From Burkholderiales bacterium (GTDB lineage Bacteria > Pseudomonadota > Gammaproteobacteria > Burkholderiales > Burkholderiaceae_C), in assembly GCA_947453585.1 (NCBI GenBank), contig CANGHQ010000120.1:1-6117 (forward strand): 6,117 bases of DNA. The letters are read 5' to 3'. This document shows positions 1 through 5,405 of this stretch, piece after piece. Each line of letters begins with the position of its first letter. The first letter of the stretch is position 1. Position numbers and translations under genes: made by a program. The notes beneath the pieces are model-generated. The model ran no database searches and was not told the origin of the DNA. It saw only the letters and a list, made by a program, of their open reading frames with translations.

Positions 1-293
1 ACGCGCGCATCAGCGTCATGGGCGGCGAGCAGGCCGCCAGCGTCTTGGCCACGGTCAAGCGCGACGGCTTGGAGGCCAAGGGCGGCAGCTGGAGCGCCGA
101 CGAAGAAGCCGCGTTCAAAGCCCCCATCAAAGCCCAGTACGAAACCCAGGGCCACCCCTATTTCGCCACCGCCCGCCTGTGGGACGACGGCATCATCGAC
201 CCGGCAGACACCCGCCGCGTGCTGGCCCTGGGCCTGAGCGCCGCGCTGAACGCGCCGGTGGCAGAGACGAAGTTTGGCATTTTTCGCATGTGA
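1..293 (+). CDS. mccB: 3-methylcrotonyl-CoA carboxylase carboxyltransferase (beta) subunit, 3' end only
   Basis: The reading frame enters from the left edge (first full codon at base 3) and ends at TGA 291-293, leaving the last 96 residues. The piece contains the carboxyltransferase C-terminal signature ARISVMGGEQAASVLATV, then GGSWSADEE, then the GHPYFATARLWDDGIIDPADTR block and an ending in KFGIFRM. This is the usual C-terminus of MccB/LiuB-type acyl-CoA carboxyltransferases. In the family this subunit moves the carboxyl group from carboxybiotin to 3-methylcrotonyl-CoA in the cytoplasm, within an alpha/beta complex whose alpha subunit is encoded just downstream at 1136-3172. The RLWDDGIIDP stretch and the mccA and HMG-CoA lyase neighbours favour methylcrotonyl-CoA over propionyl-CoA as substrate. 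A geranyl-CoA carboxylase subunit is a less likely alternative. The last codons also carry the -35 element of the vapBC promoter. Confidence 0.93.
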   Translation, partial: ARISVMGGEQAASVLATVKRDGLEAKGGSWSADEEAAFKAPIKAQYETQGHPYFATARLWDDGIIDPADTRRVLALGLSAALNAPVAETKFGIFRM

Positions 294-303
294 TGTGTAT
301 GAT
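274..303 (+). promoter_or_regulatory. Probable sigma-70-type promoter of vapBC
   Basis: TTGGCA at 274-279 matches the -35 consensus at 5 of 6 bases, and TATGAT at 298-303 matches the -10 consensus at 5 of 6, with an 18-base spacer. Transcription would start near base 310, about 25 bases before the vapB ATG. The -35 lies within the last codons of mccB. The region is clearly more AT-rich than the surrounding coding DNA. This is a motif match by eye; no transcription data are implied. Confidence 0.55.
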
Positions 304-322
304 TATTGAATTTCGTACACAT
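293..322 (+). promoter_or_regulatory. Inverted repeat, likely VapB/VapBC autoregulatory operator
   Basis: The half-site ATGTGTATGA (293-302) is mirrored by TCGTACACAT (313-322). Nine of ten positions are complementary, the outer seven perfectly, around a 10-base AT-rich centre. The left arm covers most of the -10 element and the right arm covers the start of the transcript, just before the ribosome binding site. VapB antitoxins typically bind such palindromes in their own promoter, with VapC as co-repressor. Assigning this one to VapB is inference from position. A role as a hairpin in RNA is less likely because the left arm lies upstream of the predicted transcript start. Confidence 0.55.
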
Positions 323-323
323 T

Positions 324-329
324 GAGGAG
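324..329 (+). promoter_or_regulatory. Strong Shine-Dalgarno site for vapB
   Basis: GAGGAG lies 5 bases before the ATG at 335. It fixes the vapB start and is the best ribosome binding site in the window, as expected for an antitoxin that must be made in excess over its toxin. Confidence 0.75.
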
Positions 330-334
330 TTTCC

Positions 335-622
335 ATGCGAACCAATATCGAAATTGACGACAAGCTTATGGAAGCGGCTATGGCGGCCGGCGGCTTTAAG
401 ACCAAGCGCGAGGCGGTGGAAGAGGGCTTGCGTCTGGTCGCGCGGCGCAGGGTGTATGAAGGCTTGCTGGCGCTGCGCGGCAAGTTGCATTGGGACGACT
501 CCGACGAAGGCTGGGCCAAGGTGCGCGAGCAGCAGGCCTTGGTCGTCAATGAAGCGGCGCCCGCGCCTTATGTCGCAAAGGCTACCAAGGTGGCGACCGT
601 CAAACGAGGTCGTGCCAAGTGA
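335..622 (+). CDS. vapB: VapB-family type II antitoxin
   Basis: This 95-residue protein should neutralise the VapC ribonuclease encoded immediately downstream and, with it, repress the shared promoter. The N-terminus MRTNIEIDDKLMEAAMA, followed by FKTKREAVEEGLRLVARR, is the hallmark of the VapB antitoxin family (DUF2191/pfam09957 type): a short DNA-binding strand and helices at residues 1-40. The segment ALRGKLHWDD (46-55) is the usual toxin-contacting tail region. Related antitoxins commonly stop near 60-75 residues. This one continues with a basic Ala/Lys/Val-rich tail (about 73-95, ending VATVKRGRAK) that I do not recognise. The ATG at 335 is set by the GAGGAG site. The stop TGA overlaps the vapC GTG start by four bases, so the two genes are translationally coupled. 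Confidence 0.9.
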   Translation: MRTNIEIDDKLMEAAMAAGGFKTKREAVEEGLRLVARRRVYEGLLALRGKLHWDDSDEGWAKVREQQALVVNEAAPAPYVAKATKVATVKRGRAK

Positions 623-1020
623 TTCTGGTGGACTCCAGCGTCTGGATTGACTTCTTCAACGGCGCATCGAACACGGCCGTGGATCGCTTGGAGGCGCTAT
701 TGAGCGACAGCAGTTCCACGCTGGCCACGGCCGACCTGGTCGTATTTGAGGTGTTGCGGGGCTTTCGCTCCAGTCGCCTCTTGGTGGATGCGCAGGAGCG
801 GCTGTCCGAGTTGACGCAAGTGCAGCTCGGTGGCTTGGCAAATGCACTGCAAGCCGCAGACCACTACCGCGAACTGCGCGCCCTTGGCTATTCCATTCGC
901 AGCCCGATTGATGTGCTGTTGGCCAGCTACTGCATCACGCACGGCCATTTGCTGCTGCACCGCGACGCTGATTTCGATGTGATGGCCGCCTTGCGCGGCT
1001 TGCAGGTCGTGCGGCACTAA
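619..1020 (+). CDS. vapC: VapC-family PIN-domain ribonuclease toxin
   Basis: A 133-residue PIN-domain protein. VapC toxins are Mg2+-dependent endoribonucleases that cut tRNA or rRNA and slow growth when the antitoxin is lost. The opening MILVDSSVWIDFFNG gives the first metal-binding acid, D5. The others are E44 (in VVFEVLRG), D98 (in SPIDVLLASY) and D116, with D118 nearby (in LLLHRDADFD). All four canonical acids are present, so the nuclease is predicted to be active. Length matches the family (about 125-140). The start is GTG at 619, which overlaps the vapB stop as GTGA. A GTG start and coupling to vapB would both keep toxin output below antitoxin. The RNA target cannot be told from sequence. 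Confidence 0.93.
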   Translation: MILVDSSVWIDFFNGASNTAVDRLEALLSDSSSTLATADLVVFEVLRGFRSSRLLVDAQERLSELTQVQLGGLANALQAADHYRELRALGYSIRSPIDVLLASYCITHGHLLLHRDADFDVMAALRGLQVVRH

Positions 1021-1032
1021 CGAAGGCGAACC

Positions 1033-1104
1033 ATGGACCCACAACGCCACTTTCAAACCCTGGCCTGCAACACGCACTGGCTCGACATGGTTGCCCCCTT
1101 GTAA
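1033..1104 (+). pseudogene. Possible remnant of a DinB-family gene (23 codons)
   Basis: A short open frame starts at ATG 1033, after a GAAGG 7 bases upstream, and stops at TAA 1102-1104. Its product starts MDPQRHFQTLACNTHW. This resembles the N-terminus of DinB/YfiT-like proteins of Burkholderiales, which from memory read roughly HFxTLARYNxWAN in the same place. The resemblance stops after about 16 residues and the full family is about 160 residues, so if the match is real this is a heavily deleted relic. Alternatives are a chance frame or a small leader peptide upstream of mccA. I could not align it, so the assignment rests on recalled family appearance. Confidence 0.35.
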
Positions 1105-1125
1105 CGAGAAGCCCATTCATACCCC

Positions 1126-1131
1126 TAAGGA
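1126..1131 (+). promoter_or_regulatory. Shine-Dalgarno site that decides the mccA start
   Basis: TAAGGA lies 4 bases before ATG 1136. It supports this start over the in-frame TTG at 1091, which has no ribosome binding site and would add 15 residues not seen in the family. Confidence 0.65.
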
Positions 1132-1135
1132 CACC

Positions 1136-3172
1136 ATGTTCACCAAAATCCTCATCGCCAACCGCGGCGAAATCGCTTGCCGCGTGGCGGCCACCGCTGC
1201 CCGTTTGGGCATCCAAACCGTGGCTGTGTATTCGGACGCTGACGCCCGGGCGCGCCACGTGCAACTGTGCGACCAGGCGGTGCACATTGGTGGCAGTGCG
1301 CCCAAGGACAGCTATTTGCGCTGGCAGGCGATCATTGACGCCGCGCTGGCCACGGGCGCGCTGGCCATTCATCCGGGTTACGGATTTTTGAGCGAGAACG
1401 ATGCCTTTGCGCAAGCTTGCGCCGACGCGGGCTTGGCTTTTATTGGCCCATCGCCCAGTGCTATTCGCGCCATGGGCCTGAAGGCCGAGTCCAAGCAATT
1501 GATGGAGCGCGCCGGTGTGCCGCTGGTGCCCGGCTACCACGGCGCCGAACAAGACCCTGCGCTTTTGCAGCGCGAGGCCGACCGCATTGGCTACCCCGTG
1601 CTGATCAAGGCCAGTGCAGGCGGCGGCGGCAAGGGCATGCGCATCGTGGAGGCGACTGGCGACTTTGCCGCCGCCCTGGCCAGTTGCCAGCGCGAGGCCG
1701 TGAGCAGCTTTGGCAATGGTGCGGTGCTGATTGAAAAGTATGTGCAGCGCCCGCGCCACATCGAGATTCAGGTGTTTGGCGACAGCCAGGGTAATTACGT
1801 TTACCTGTTTGAGCGCGATTGCTCGGTGCAGCGCCGCCACCAAAAGGTGCTGGAAGAAGCCCCCGCACCCGGCATGACCGAGGCCCTGCGCGCGCAAATG
1901 GGCGCCGCCGCCGTCGCGGCAGCCCGCGCGGTGAACTACGTGGGCGCGGGCACGGTGGAATTTATTGTGGAACAGGCCAGCTACGACCGGCCCGAGGCCA
2001 TGGTTTTTTACTTTATGGAGATGAACACGCGCTTGCAGGTGGAACATCCGGTCACGGAAGCCATCACCGGTCTTGATTTGGTGGAGTGGCAATTGCGCGT
2101 GGCGAGTGGCCAGCCGCTGCCCTTGCGCCAAGATGAGTTGCAAATCACCGGCCACGCGATTGAGGCGCGCATTTGTGCTGAGACTCCGGACAAACAGTTT
2201 TTGCCCGCCACTGGCACGCTCCGTGTTTACGCCTTGCCCGCGCACAGCAGCTTTGCCCGCGCCGACTACGGCGTGCGCGTGGACTCGGGTGTGCGCCAGG
2301 GCGACACCATCAGCCCCTACTACGACTCCATGGTCGCGAAACTCATCGTGCACGGACGTACCCGCGCCGAGGCGCTGGCGCGCATGGACGCGGCACTCGC
2401 CCAAACCCATATCGTCGGCCTGAGCACCAATGTGCAGTTCTTGCGCCACGTGGTGACCAGCGACGCTTTTGCCCAAGCCCGTCTGGACACGGCGCTGATT
2501 GCGCGCGAGGCCACCGCGCTGTTTGACCAAGAAAAAGTGGGCCTGGCCTGGGCCGGTGCGGCCTTGGTGGCGGACACTTTGCGCCTTGAGAGCGCTGCAG
2601 CGGACGCAAGCGCGGGCTGGAAAGACCCTTGGGCCGCACGCGATTCCTGGCAGTCGCACGCCGCACCGGTGCGCAACTTTGCGCTGGAATTTGCCGGTGC
2701 GCCCCAAAGCGCCACTCTGCGACCAACGCGCGACGGCGCCGCACAACTTGAATGCGGCGGCGTGAACGCTGCGCTGAACTTCACGGTGCAAGCCGACGGC
2801 AGCTTGGACATTGCCTGGGGCAACGAGCGCCAGCGCCTGCGGGTTTACCGCCAGGGCGAAACCGCCCATGTGTTCCTGGCCCACGGCGCCACCCAGATCG
2901 TGGCGGTAGATGCGCTGGCCCACGCGGCGGTGGCGCAGGCCGACACTGGCCGCCTGACCGCGCCCATGCCGGGCAAATTGTTGTCGTTCATGGTCAAGGC
3001 GGGCGACGTGGTCCGCCGCGGTCAGCCGCTGGCGGTGATGGATGCGATGAAAATGGAGCACACCATCAGCGCGCCTGCCGACGGCACCGTGCAAGAACTG
3101 CTCTACGCCCCGGGTGACCAGGTGGCGGAGGGTGCCGAGTTGCTGCGCCTGGCGGTGGCCGTGGCGGCCTGA
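1136..3172 (+). CDS. mccA: 3-methylcrotonyl-CoA carboxylase biotin-containing (alpha) subunit
   Basis: A 678-residue protein (also called LiuD) that carboxylates its own biotin with ATP and bicarbonate, then hands the carboxyl to MccB, giving 3-methylglutaconyl-CoA in leucine breakdown. Order of parts: biotin carboxylase N-domain (1 to about 115, starting MFTKILIANRGEIACRV, with HPGYGFLSEN); ATP-grasp domain with the glycine loop SAGGGGKGMR (G162-G167, K166); catalytic block E275, then MEMNTRLQVEHP with E295, N297, R299 and E303; biotin carboxylase C-domain to about 450; a less conserved linker that binds the beta subunit (about 450-600); and a biotinyl domain (about 603-678) with AMKME and biotinylated lysine K639. 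All key residues are present and the length is normal. The start is set by TAAGGA. The mccB and HMG-CoA lyase neighbours favour the methylcrotonyl substrate; propionyl- or geranyl-CoA carboxylase alpha subunits are the alternatives. Confidence 0.95.
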   Translation: MFTKILIANRGEIACRVAATAARLGIQTVAVYSDADARARHVQLCDQAVHIGGSAPKDSYLRWQAIIDAALATGALAIHPGYGFLSENDAFAQACADAGLAFIGPSPSAIRAMGLKAESKQLMERAGVPLVPGYHGAEQDPALLQREADRIGYPVLIKASAGGGGKGMRIVEATGDFAAALASCQREAVSSFGNGAVLIEKYVQRPRHIEIQVFGDSQGNYVYLFERDCSVQRRHQKVLEEAPAPGMTEALRAQMGAAAVAAARAVNYVGAGTVEFIVEQASYDRPEAMVFYFMEMNTRLQVEHPVTEAITGLDLVEWQLRVASGQPLPLRQDELQITGHAIEARICAETPDKQFLPATGTLRVYALPAHSSFARADYGVRVDSGVRQGDTISPYYDSMVAKLIVHGRTRAEALARMDAALAQTHIVGLSTNVQFLRHVVTSDAFAQARLDTALIAREATALFDQEKVGLAWAGAALVADTLRLESAAADASAGWKDPWAARDSWQSHAAPVRNFALEFAGAPQSATLRPTRDGAAQLECGGVNAALNFTVQADGSLDIAWGNERQRLRVYRQGETAHVFLAHGATQIVAVDALAHAAVAQADTGRLTAPMPGKLLSFMVKAGDVVRRGQPLAVMDAMKMEHTISAPADGTVQELLYAPGDQVAEGAELLRLAVAVAA

Positions 3173-3207
3173 GGCCGCTTGCCCTTTTTGACCTGAACCC
3201 AACGCCC

Positions 3208-4128
3208 ATGCGCATCACTTTTTGCTGCACCGACACCAAGCCCGAACCCTGGCTGCAAGGCCTGCAAGCCGCGCTGCCCCAGGCGGACGTGAGCCTCTGG
3301 CACAGCGGCGCGGCGCCTGCCGACTACGCCGTGGTTTGGGCGCCGCCACAAGCCCTGTTTGACCAGCAGCCGCAACTCAAGGCGGCGTTCAATATTGGCG
3401 CGGGGGTGGACGCACTGCTGGCGCTGCAAGTGCCCGCCCAAACCAAGCTCGTGCGCCTGGACGACGCCGGCATGTCGGTGCAAATGGCCGAATACGTGTG
3501 CCACGCGCTGATCCGCCACACCCGCGAATTTGACGCCTACGAGGCCGATACCCGCGCAGGCAACTGGTCGTTTCGCAAGCCGCTGGCGCGTGCGGATTTT
3601 CCGGTGGGCATCTTGGGCTTGGGCGTGCTGGGCGCGCGGGTGGCGCAGGCGGTGGCGCAGTTTGAGTTTCCGGTGTTGGGCTGGAGCCGCAGCCCCAAGC
3701 ACATCGCTGGCGTGCAATGCTTTAGCGGCGCGCAAGAGCTGGCCCCGTTTTTGGCGGGCACCCGCGTGCTGGTCAACCTGCTGCCGCTCACGCCCGAGAC
3801 CGAAAACATCCTCAACCACAGCACCCTTTCGCAACTGCAAAGCGGCGCCTACCTGATCAACGTAGCCCGGGGCCGCCATTTGGTGGAGGAAGACCTGCTG
3901 GCGCTGCTGGAGACGGGCCAGATGGCCGGGGCCATGCTCGACGTGTTCCGCACCGAGCCCCTGCCCGCAGGCCACCCGTTTTGGACGCATCCGCGCATTA
4001 CCGTGACGCCGCACACCTCGGCGCGCACTTTGCGCAGCGAAAGCATTGCGCAAATCGTGGGCAAAATCCAGGCGCTGGAGCGGGGTGAGCCGGTGGCCGG
4101 GGTCGTGGATTTGGCGCGCGGGTATTGA
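3208..4128 (+). CDS. ghrA: GhrA-like glyoxylate/hydroxypyruvate reductase (D-2-hydroxyacid dehydrogenase)
   Basis: A 306-residue NAD(P)H-dependent 2-hydroxyacid dehydrogenase, expected to reduce glyoxylate or hydroxypyruvate (or another 2-keto acid) in the cytoplasm. The nucleotide-binding glycine motif GLGVLG is at residues 137-142. The catalytic triad is visible: R221 in LINVARGR, E250 in DVFRTEPLP and H269 in VTPHTSA. The N-terminal substrate domain has FNIGAGVDALL. The ending HPFWTHPRITVTPHTSA and the length (E. coli GhrA is about 312) fit the GhrA subgroup rather than the longer SerA or GhrB types. It starts 35 bases after mccA with no clear ribosome binding site before ATG 3208, which suggests weak initiation or coupling to mccA. 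It has no defined step in leucine catabolism; the true substrate may be a branched 2-keto acid, which is speculation. Confidence 0.9.
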   Translation: MRITFCCTDTKPEPWLQGLQAALPQADVSLWHSGAAPADYAVVWAPPQALFDQQPQLKAAFNIGAGVDALLALQVPAQTKLVRLDDAGMSVQMAEYVCHALIRHTREFDAYEADTRAGNWSFRKPLARADFPVGILGLGVLGARVAQAVAQFEFPVLGWSRSPKHIAGVQCFSGAQELAPFLAGTRVLVNLLPLTPETENILNHSTLSQLQSGAYLINVARGRHLVEEDLLALLETGQMAGAMLDVFRTEPLPAGHPFWTHPRITVTPHTSARTLRSESIAQIVGKIQALERGEPVAGVVDLARGY

Positions 4129-4137
4129 ACTCGCGCT

Positions 4138-4156
4138 GCGGCCAAGGTCTTGCCGC
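4138..4156 (+). other. Small hairpin between ghrA and mvaB
   Basis: GCGGC (4138-4142) pairs with GCCGC (4152-4156). With one bulged C the stem can extend by two A-T pairs around a GGTC loop. A TTTTT run (4168-4172) follows only after 11 further bases, so this is not a canonical intrinsic terminator. It could cause weak attenuation, stabilise mRNA ends or do nothing. The 76-base gap it sits in is the longest in the mccA-to-isomerase part. Confidence 0.3.
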
Positions 4157-4193
4157 CGCCCATTGCCTTTTTGTTCGCTTCACTGTTTATTCT

Positions 4194-4197
4194 GAGG
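4194..4197 (+). promoter_or_regulatory. Shine-Dalgarno site for mvaB
   Basis: GAGG lies 7 bases before ATG 4205, at normal spacing. It supports that start, which also puts the conserved ILEVGPRDG motif at the usual distance from the N-terminus. Confidence 0.6.
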
Positions 4198-4204
4198 TCT
4201 TTTA

Positions 4205-5116
4205 ATGTCCATTCCCTCCCACGTCAACATCCTCGAAGTCGGCCCGCGCGACGGCCTGCAAAACGAAAAGCAGCCGGTGCCCGCTGCCATCAAGGTCGAA
4301 CTGGTGCAGCGCCTGCAAGAAGCGGGCTTTACGCAAATTGAAGTCACTAGCTTCGTCAGCCCCAAATGGGTGCCGCAAATGGCGGACAACGCGCAAGTGA
4401 TGGCCGGCATTGCGCGCAAACCGGGCGTGCGCTATTCGGTGCTCACGCCCAATATGCAGGGTCTGGAAGCGGCCCTGGCCAGCCAGCCCGACGAGATTGT
4501 GGTGTTTGGCGCGGCCAGCGAGGCGTTTAGCCAAAAGAACATCAACTGCAGCATCAGCGAAAGCATGGAGCGCTTTCGCCCGGTGGTGGCCGCTGCGCTG
4601 GCCCAAGGCGTGGCGGTACGCGGCGCCATATCGTGCGCGCTGGGGTGCCCGTATGAGGGCGAGATTGCGCCCGAGCGCGTGGCGCTGGTGGCGCGCCTGA
4701 TGCGCGAGATGGGCGTTCAGCACATCGGCGTTGCCGACACTATTGGCGTGGGCACGCCGCGCAAGGTGCGCTCAGCCTTGGAAGCGGCGCTGCGCCACTA
4801 CCCCCTTGAGGCGGTGTCTGGCCACTTTCATGACACCTATGGCCAGGCGCTGGCCAACACCCTGGCGGCGCTGGAGCTAGGTATTTCCAGTTTTGACACA
4901 TCGGTGGCTGGACTGGGCGGCTGCCCGTATGCCAAGGGCGCCACCGGCAACGTGGCCACCGAAGACGTGGTGTTCATGCTGCAAGGCATGGGCATTGACA
5001 CTGGTATTGACCTGGAGCTGCTGCTGGACGCCAGCGCGTTTATCAGCGGCTATTTGCAGCGTGTGCCAAACTCGCGGGCTGCCACTGCCCTCTTGAACCG
5101 CCGCAATGCCACCTGA
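4205..5116 (+). CDS. mvaB: Hydroxymethylglutaryl-CoA lyase
   Basis: A 303-residue enzyme (LiuE in leucine operons) that splits HMG-CoA into acetyl-CoA and acetoacetate, the last step of leucine catabolism. It is a TIM-barrel member of the HMGL-like/DRE-metallolyase family. Visible family signatures: ILEVGPRDGLQNE, with catalytic R15 and metal ligand D16; GAASEAFSQKNINCS; AISCALGCPYEG; HFHDTYGQALAN, with metal ligands H207 and H209; and the active-site loop GLGGCPYAKGATGN, with catalytic C240 and N249. All are intact and the length is typical of bacterial HMG-CoA lyases. It follows mccA and ghrA on the same strand, and its end overlaps the next gene by 11 bases, so it probably belongs to one transcript with its downstream neighbours. 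Isopropylmalate or homocitrate synthases share the fold but lack the GLGGCPYA loop. Confidence 0.96.
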   Translation: MSIPSHVNILEVGPRDGLQNEKQPVPAAIKVELVQRLQEAGFTQIEVTSFVSPKWVPQMADNAQVMAGIARKPGVRYSVLTPNMQGLEAALASQPDEIVVFGAASEAFSQKNINCSISESMERFRPVVAAALAQGVAVRGAISCALGCPYEGEIAPERVALVARLMREMGVQHIGVADTIGVGTPRKVRSALEAALRHYPLEAVSGHFHDTYGQALANTLAALELGISSFDTSVAGLGGCPYAKGATGNVATEDVVFMLQGMGIDTGIDLELLLDASAFISGYLQRVPNSRAATALLNRRNAT

Positions 5117-5405
5117 TTCCCCTTCGTATTCATCGCCCCGCGCCGAGCGCCCCCAGCGCCGGGCCAAGCCCGACCCCGCCACCCAATACCAGCGCTTGCT
5201 GGCCGCGCGCCGGCCTGACGCGCTGGCCGCGCCCTACGCGCCGCCGTCTCCCTGCATCTCGGTGTGCCAGATGGACGCGCAAACCGGCTGGTGCATAGGC
5301 TGCCTGCGCAGCATCGAGGAAATTGGCGCCTGGTCCAACAACACCGACCAAGACAAACGCGCGGTTTGGCAGCGCATTGGCGAACGACTGGAGTTTTTGA
5401 AATGA
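5106..5405 (+). CDS. DUF1289-family four-cysteine small protein
   Basis: A 99-residue protein of unknown function. Residues 1-45 are a basic, proline-rich, probably disordered lead. Residues 48-99 form a DUF1289 domain: SPCISVCQMD, then GWCIGCLRSIEEIGAWS, then DKRAVWQRI. Four cysteines (C50, C54, C63, C66; spacing C-x3-C-x8-C-x2-C) look like a zinc or iron-sulfur site, but which metal is not known from sequence. There is no signal peptide or membrane segment, so it is likely cytoplasmic. The ATG at 5106 lies inside the mvaB 3' end, and the stop overlaps the next ATG as ATGA, so all three genes are tightly coupled. The N-terminal lead could be shorter if translation starts later, but no downstream ATG precedes the domain. 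Confidence 0.88.
   Translation: MPPDSPSYSSPRAERPQRRAKPDPATQYQRLLAARRPDALAAPYAPPSPCISVCQMDAQTGWCIGCLRSIEEIGAWSNNTDQDKRAVWQRIGERLEFLK
5390..5393 (+). promoter_or_regulatory. Shine-Dalgarno site that decides the isomerase start
   Basis: GGAG within the end of the DUF1289 gene lies 8 bases before ATG 5402. It supports that start over an in-frame upstream ATG at 5264, which would add 46 residues with no place in the fold. Confidence 0.6.

Noticed and set aside
1091..1135. A longer mccA starting at TTG 1091.
   Set aside because: The 15 extra residues have no family counterpart and no ribosome binding site; ATG 1136 has TAAGGA and starts the conserved MFTKILIANRGE.
1619..1630. A GGC tandem repeat.
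   Set aside because: It encodes the conserved glycine loop of the ATP-grasp domain of mccA and needs no other explanation.
935..3202. A 755-codon open frame on the minus strand opposite mccA.
   Set aside because: It is the antisense shadow of a high-GC gene: rich in His, Arg, Gln, Ala and Gly, without any recognisable domain, while the plus-strand frame carries every catalytic motif of a biotin carboxylase.
3103..4053. A 316-codon minus-strand open frame opposite the 3' end of mccA and ghrA.
   Set aside because: Same composition-driven shadow; the plus-strand frames have full family signatures and good ends.
4163..4191. A possible promoter (TTGCCT, 17 bases, TTTATT) before mvaB.
   Set aside because: Only 4 of 6 matches in each box, and the transcript would begin at or inside the Shine-Dalgarno site, so it is unlikely to give a normal mRNA.
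5264..5401. A longer isomerase-like protein starting at ATG 5264.
   Set aside because: The extra 46 residues are an out-of-frame reading of the DUF1289 gene; ATG 5402 has GGAG upstream and the family N-terminus follows directly.
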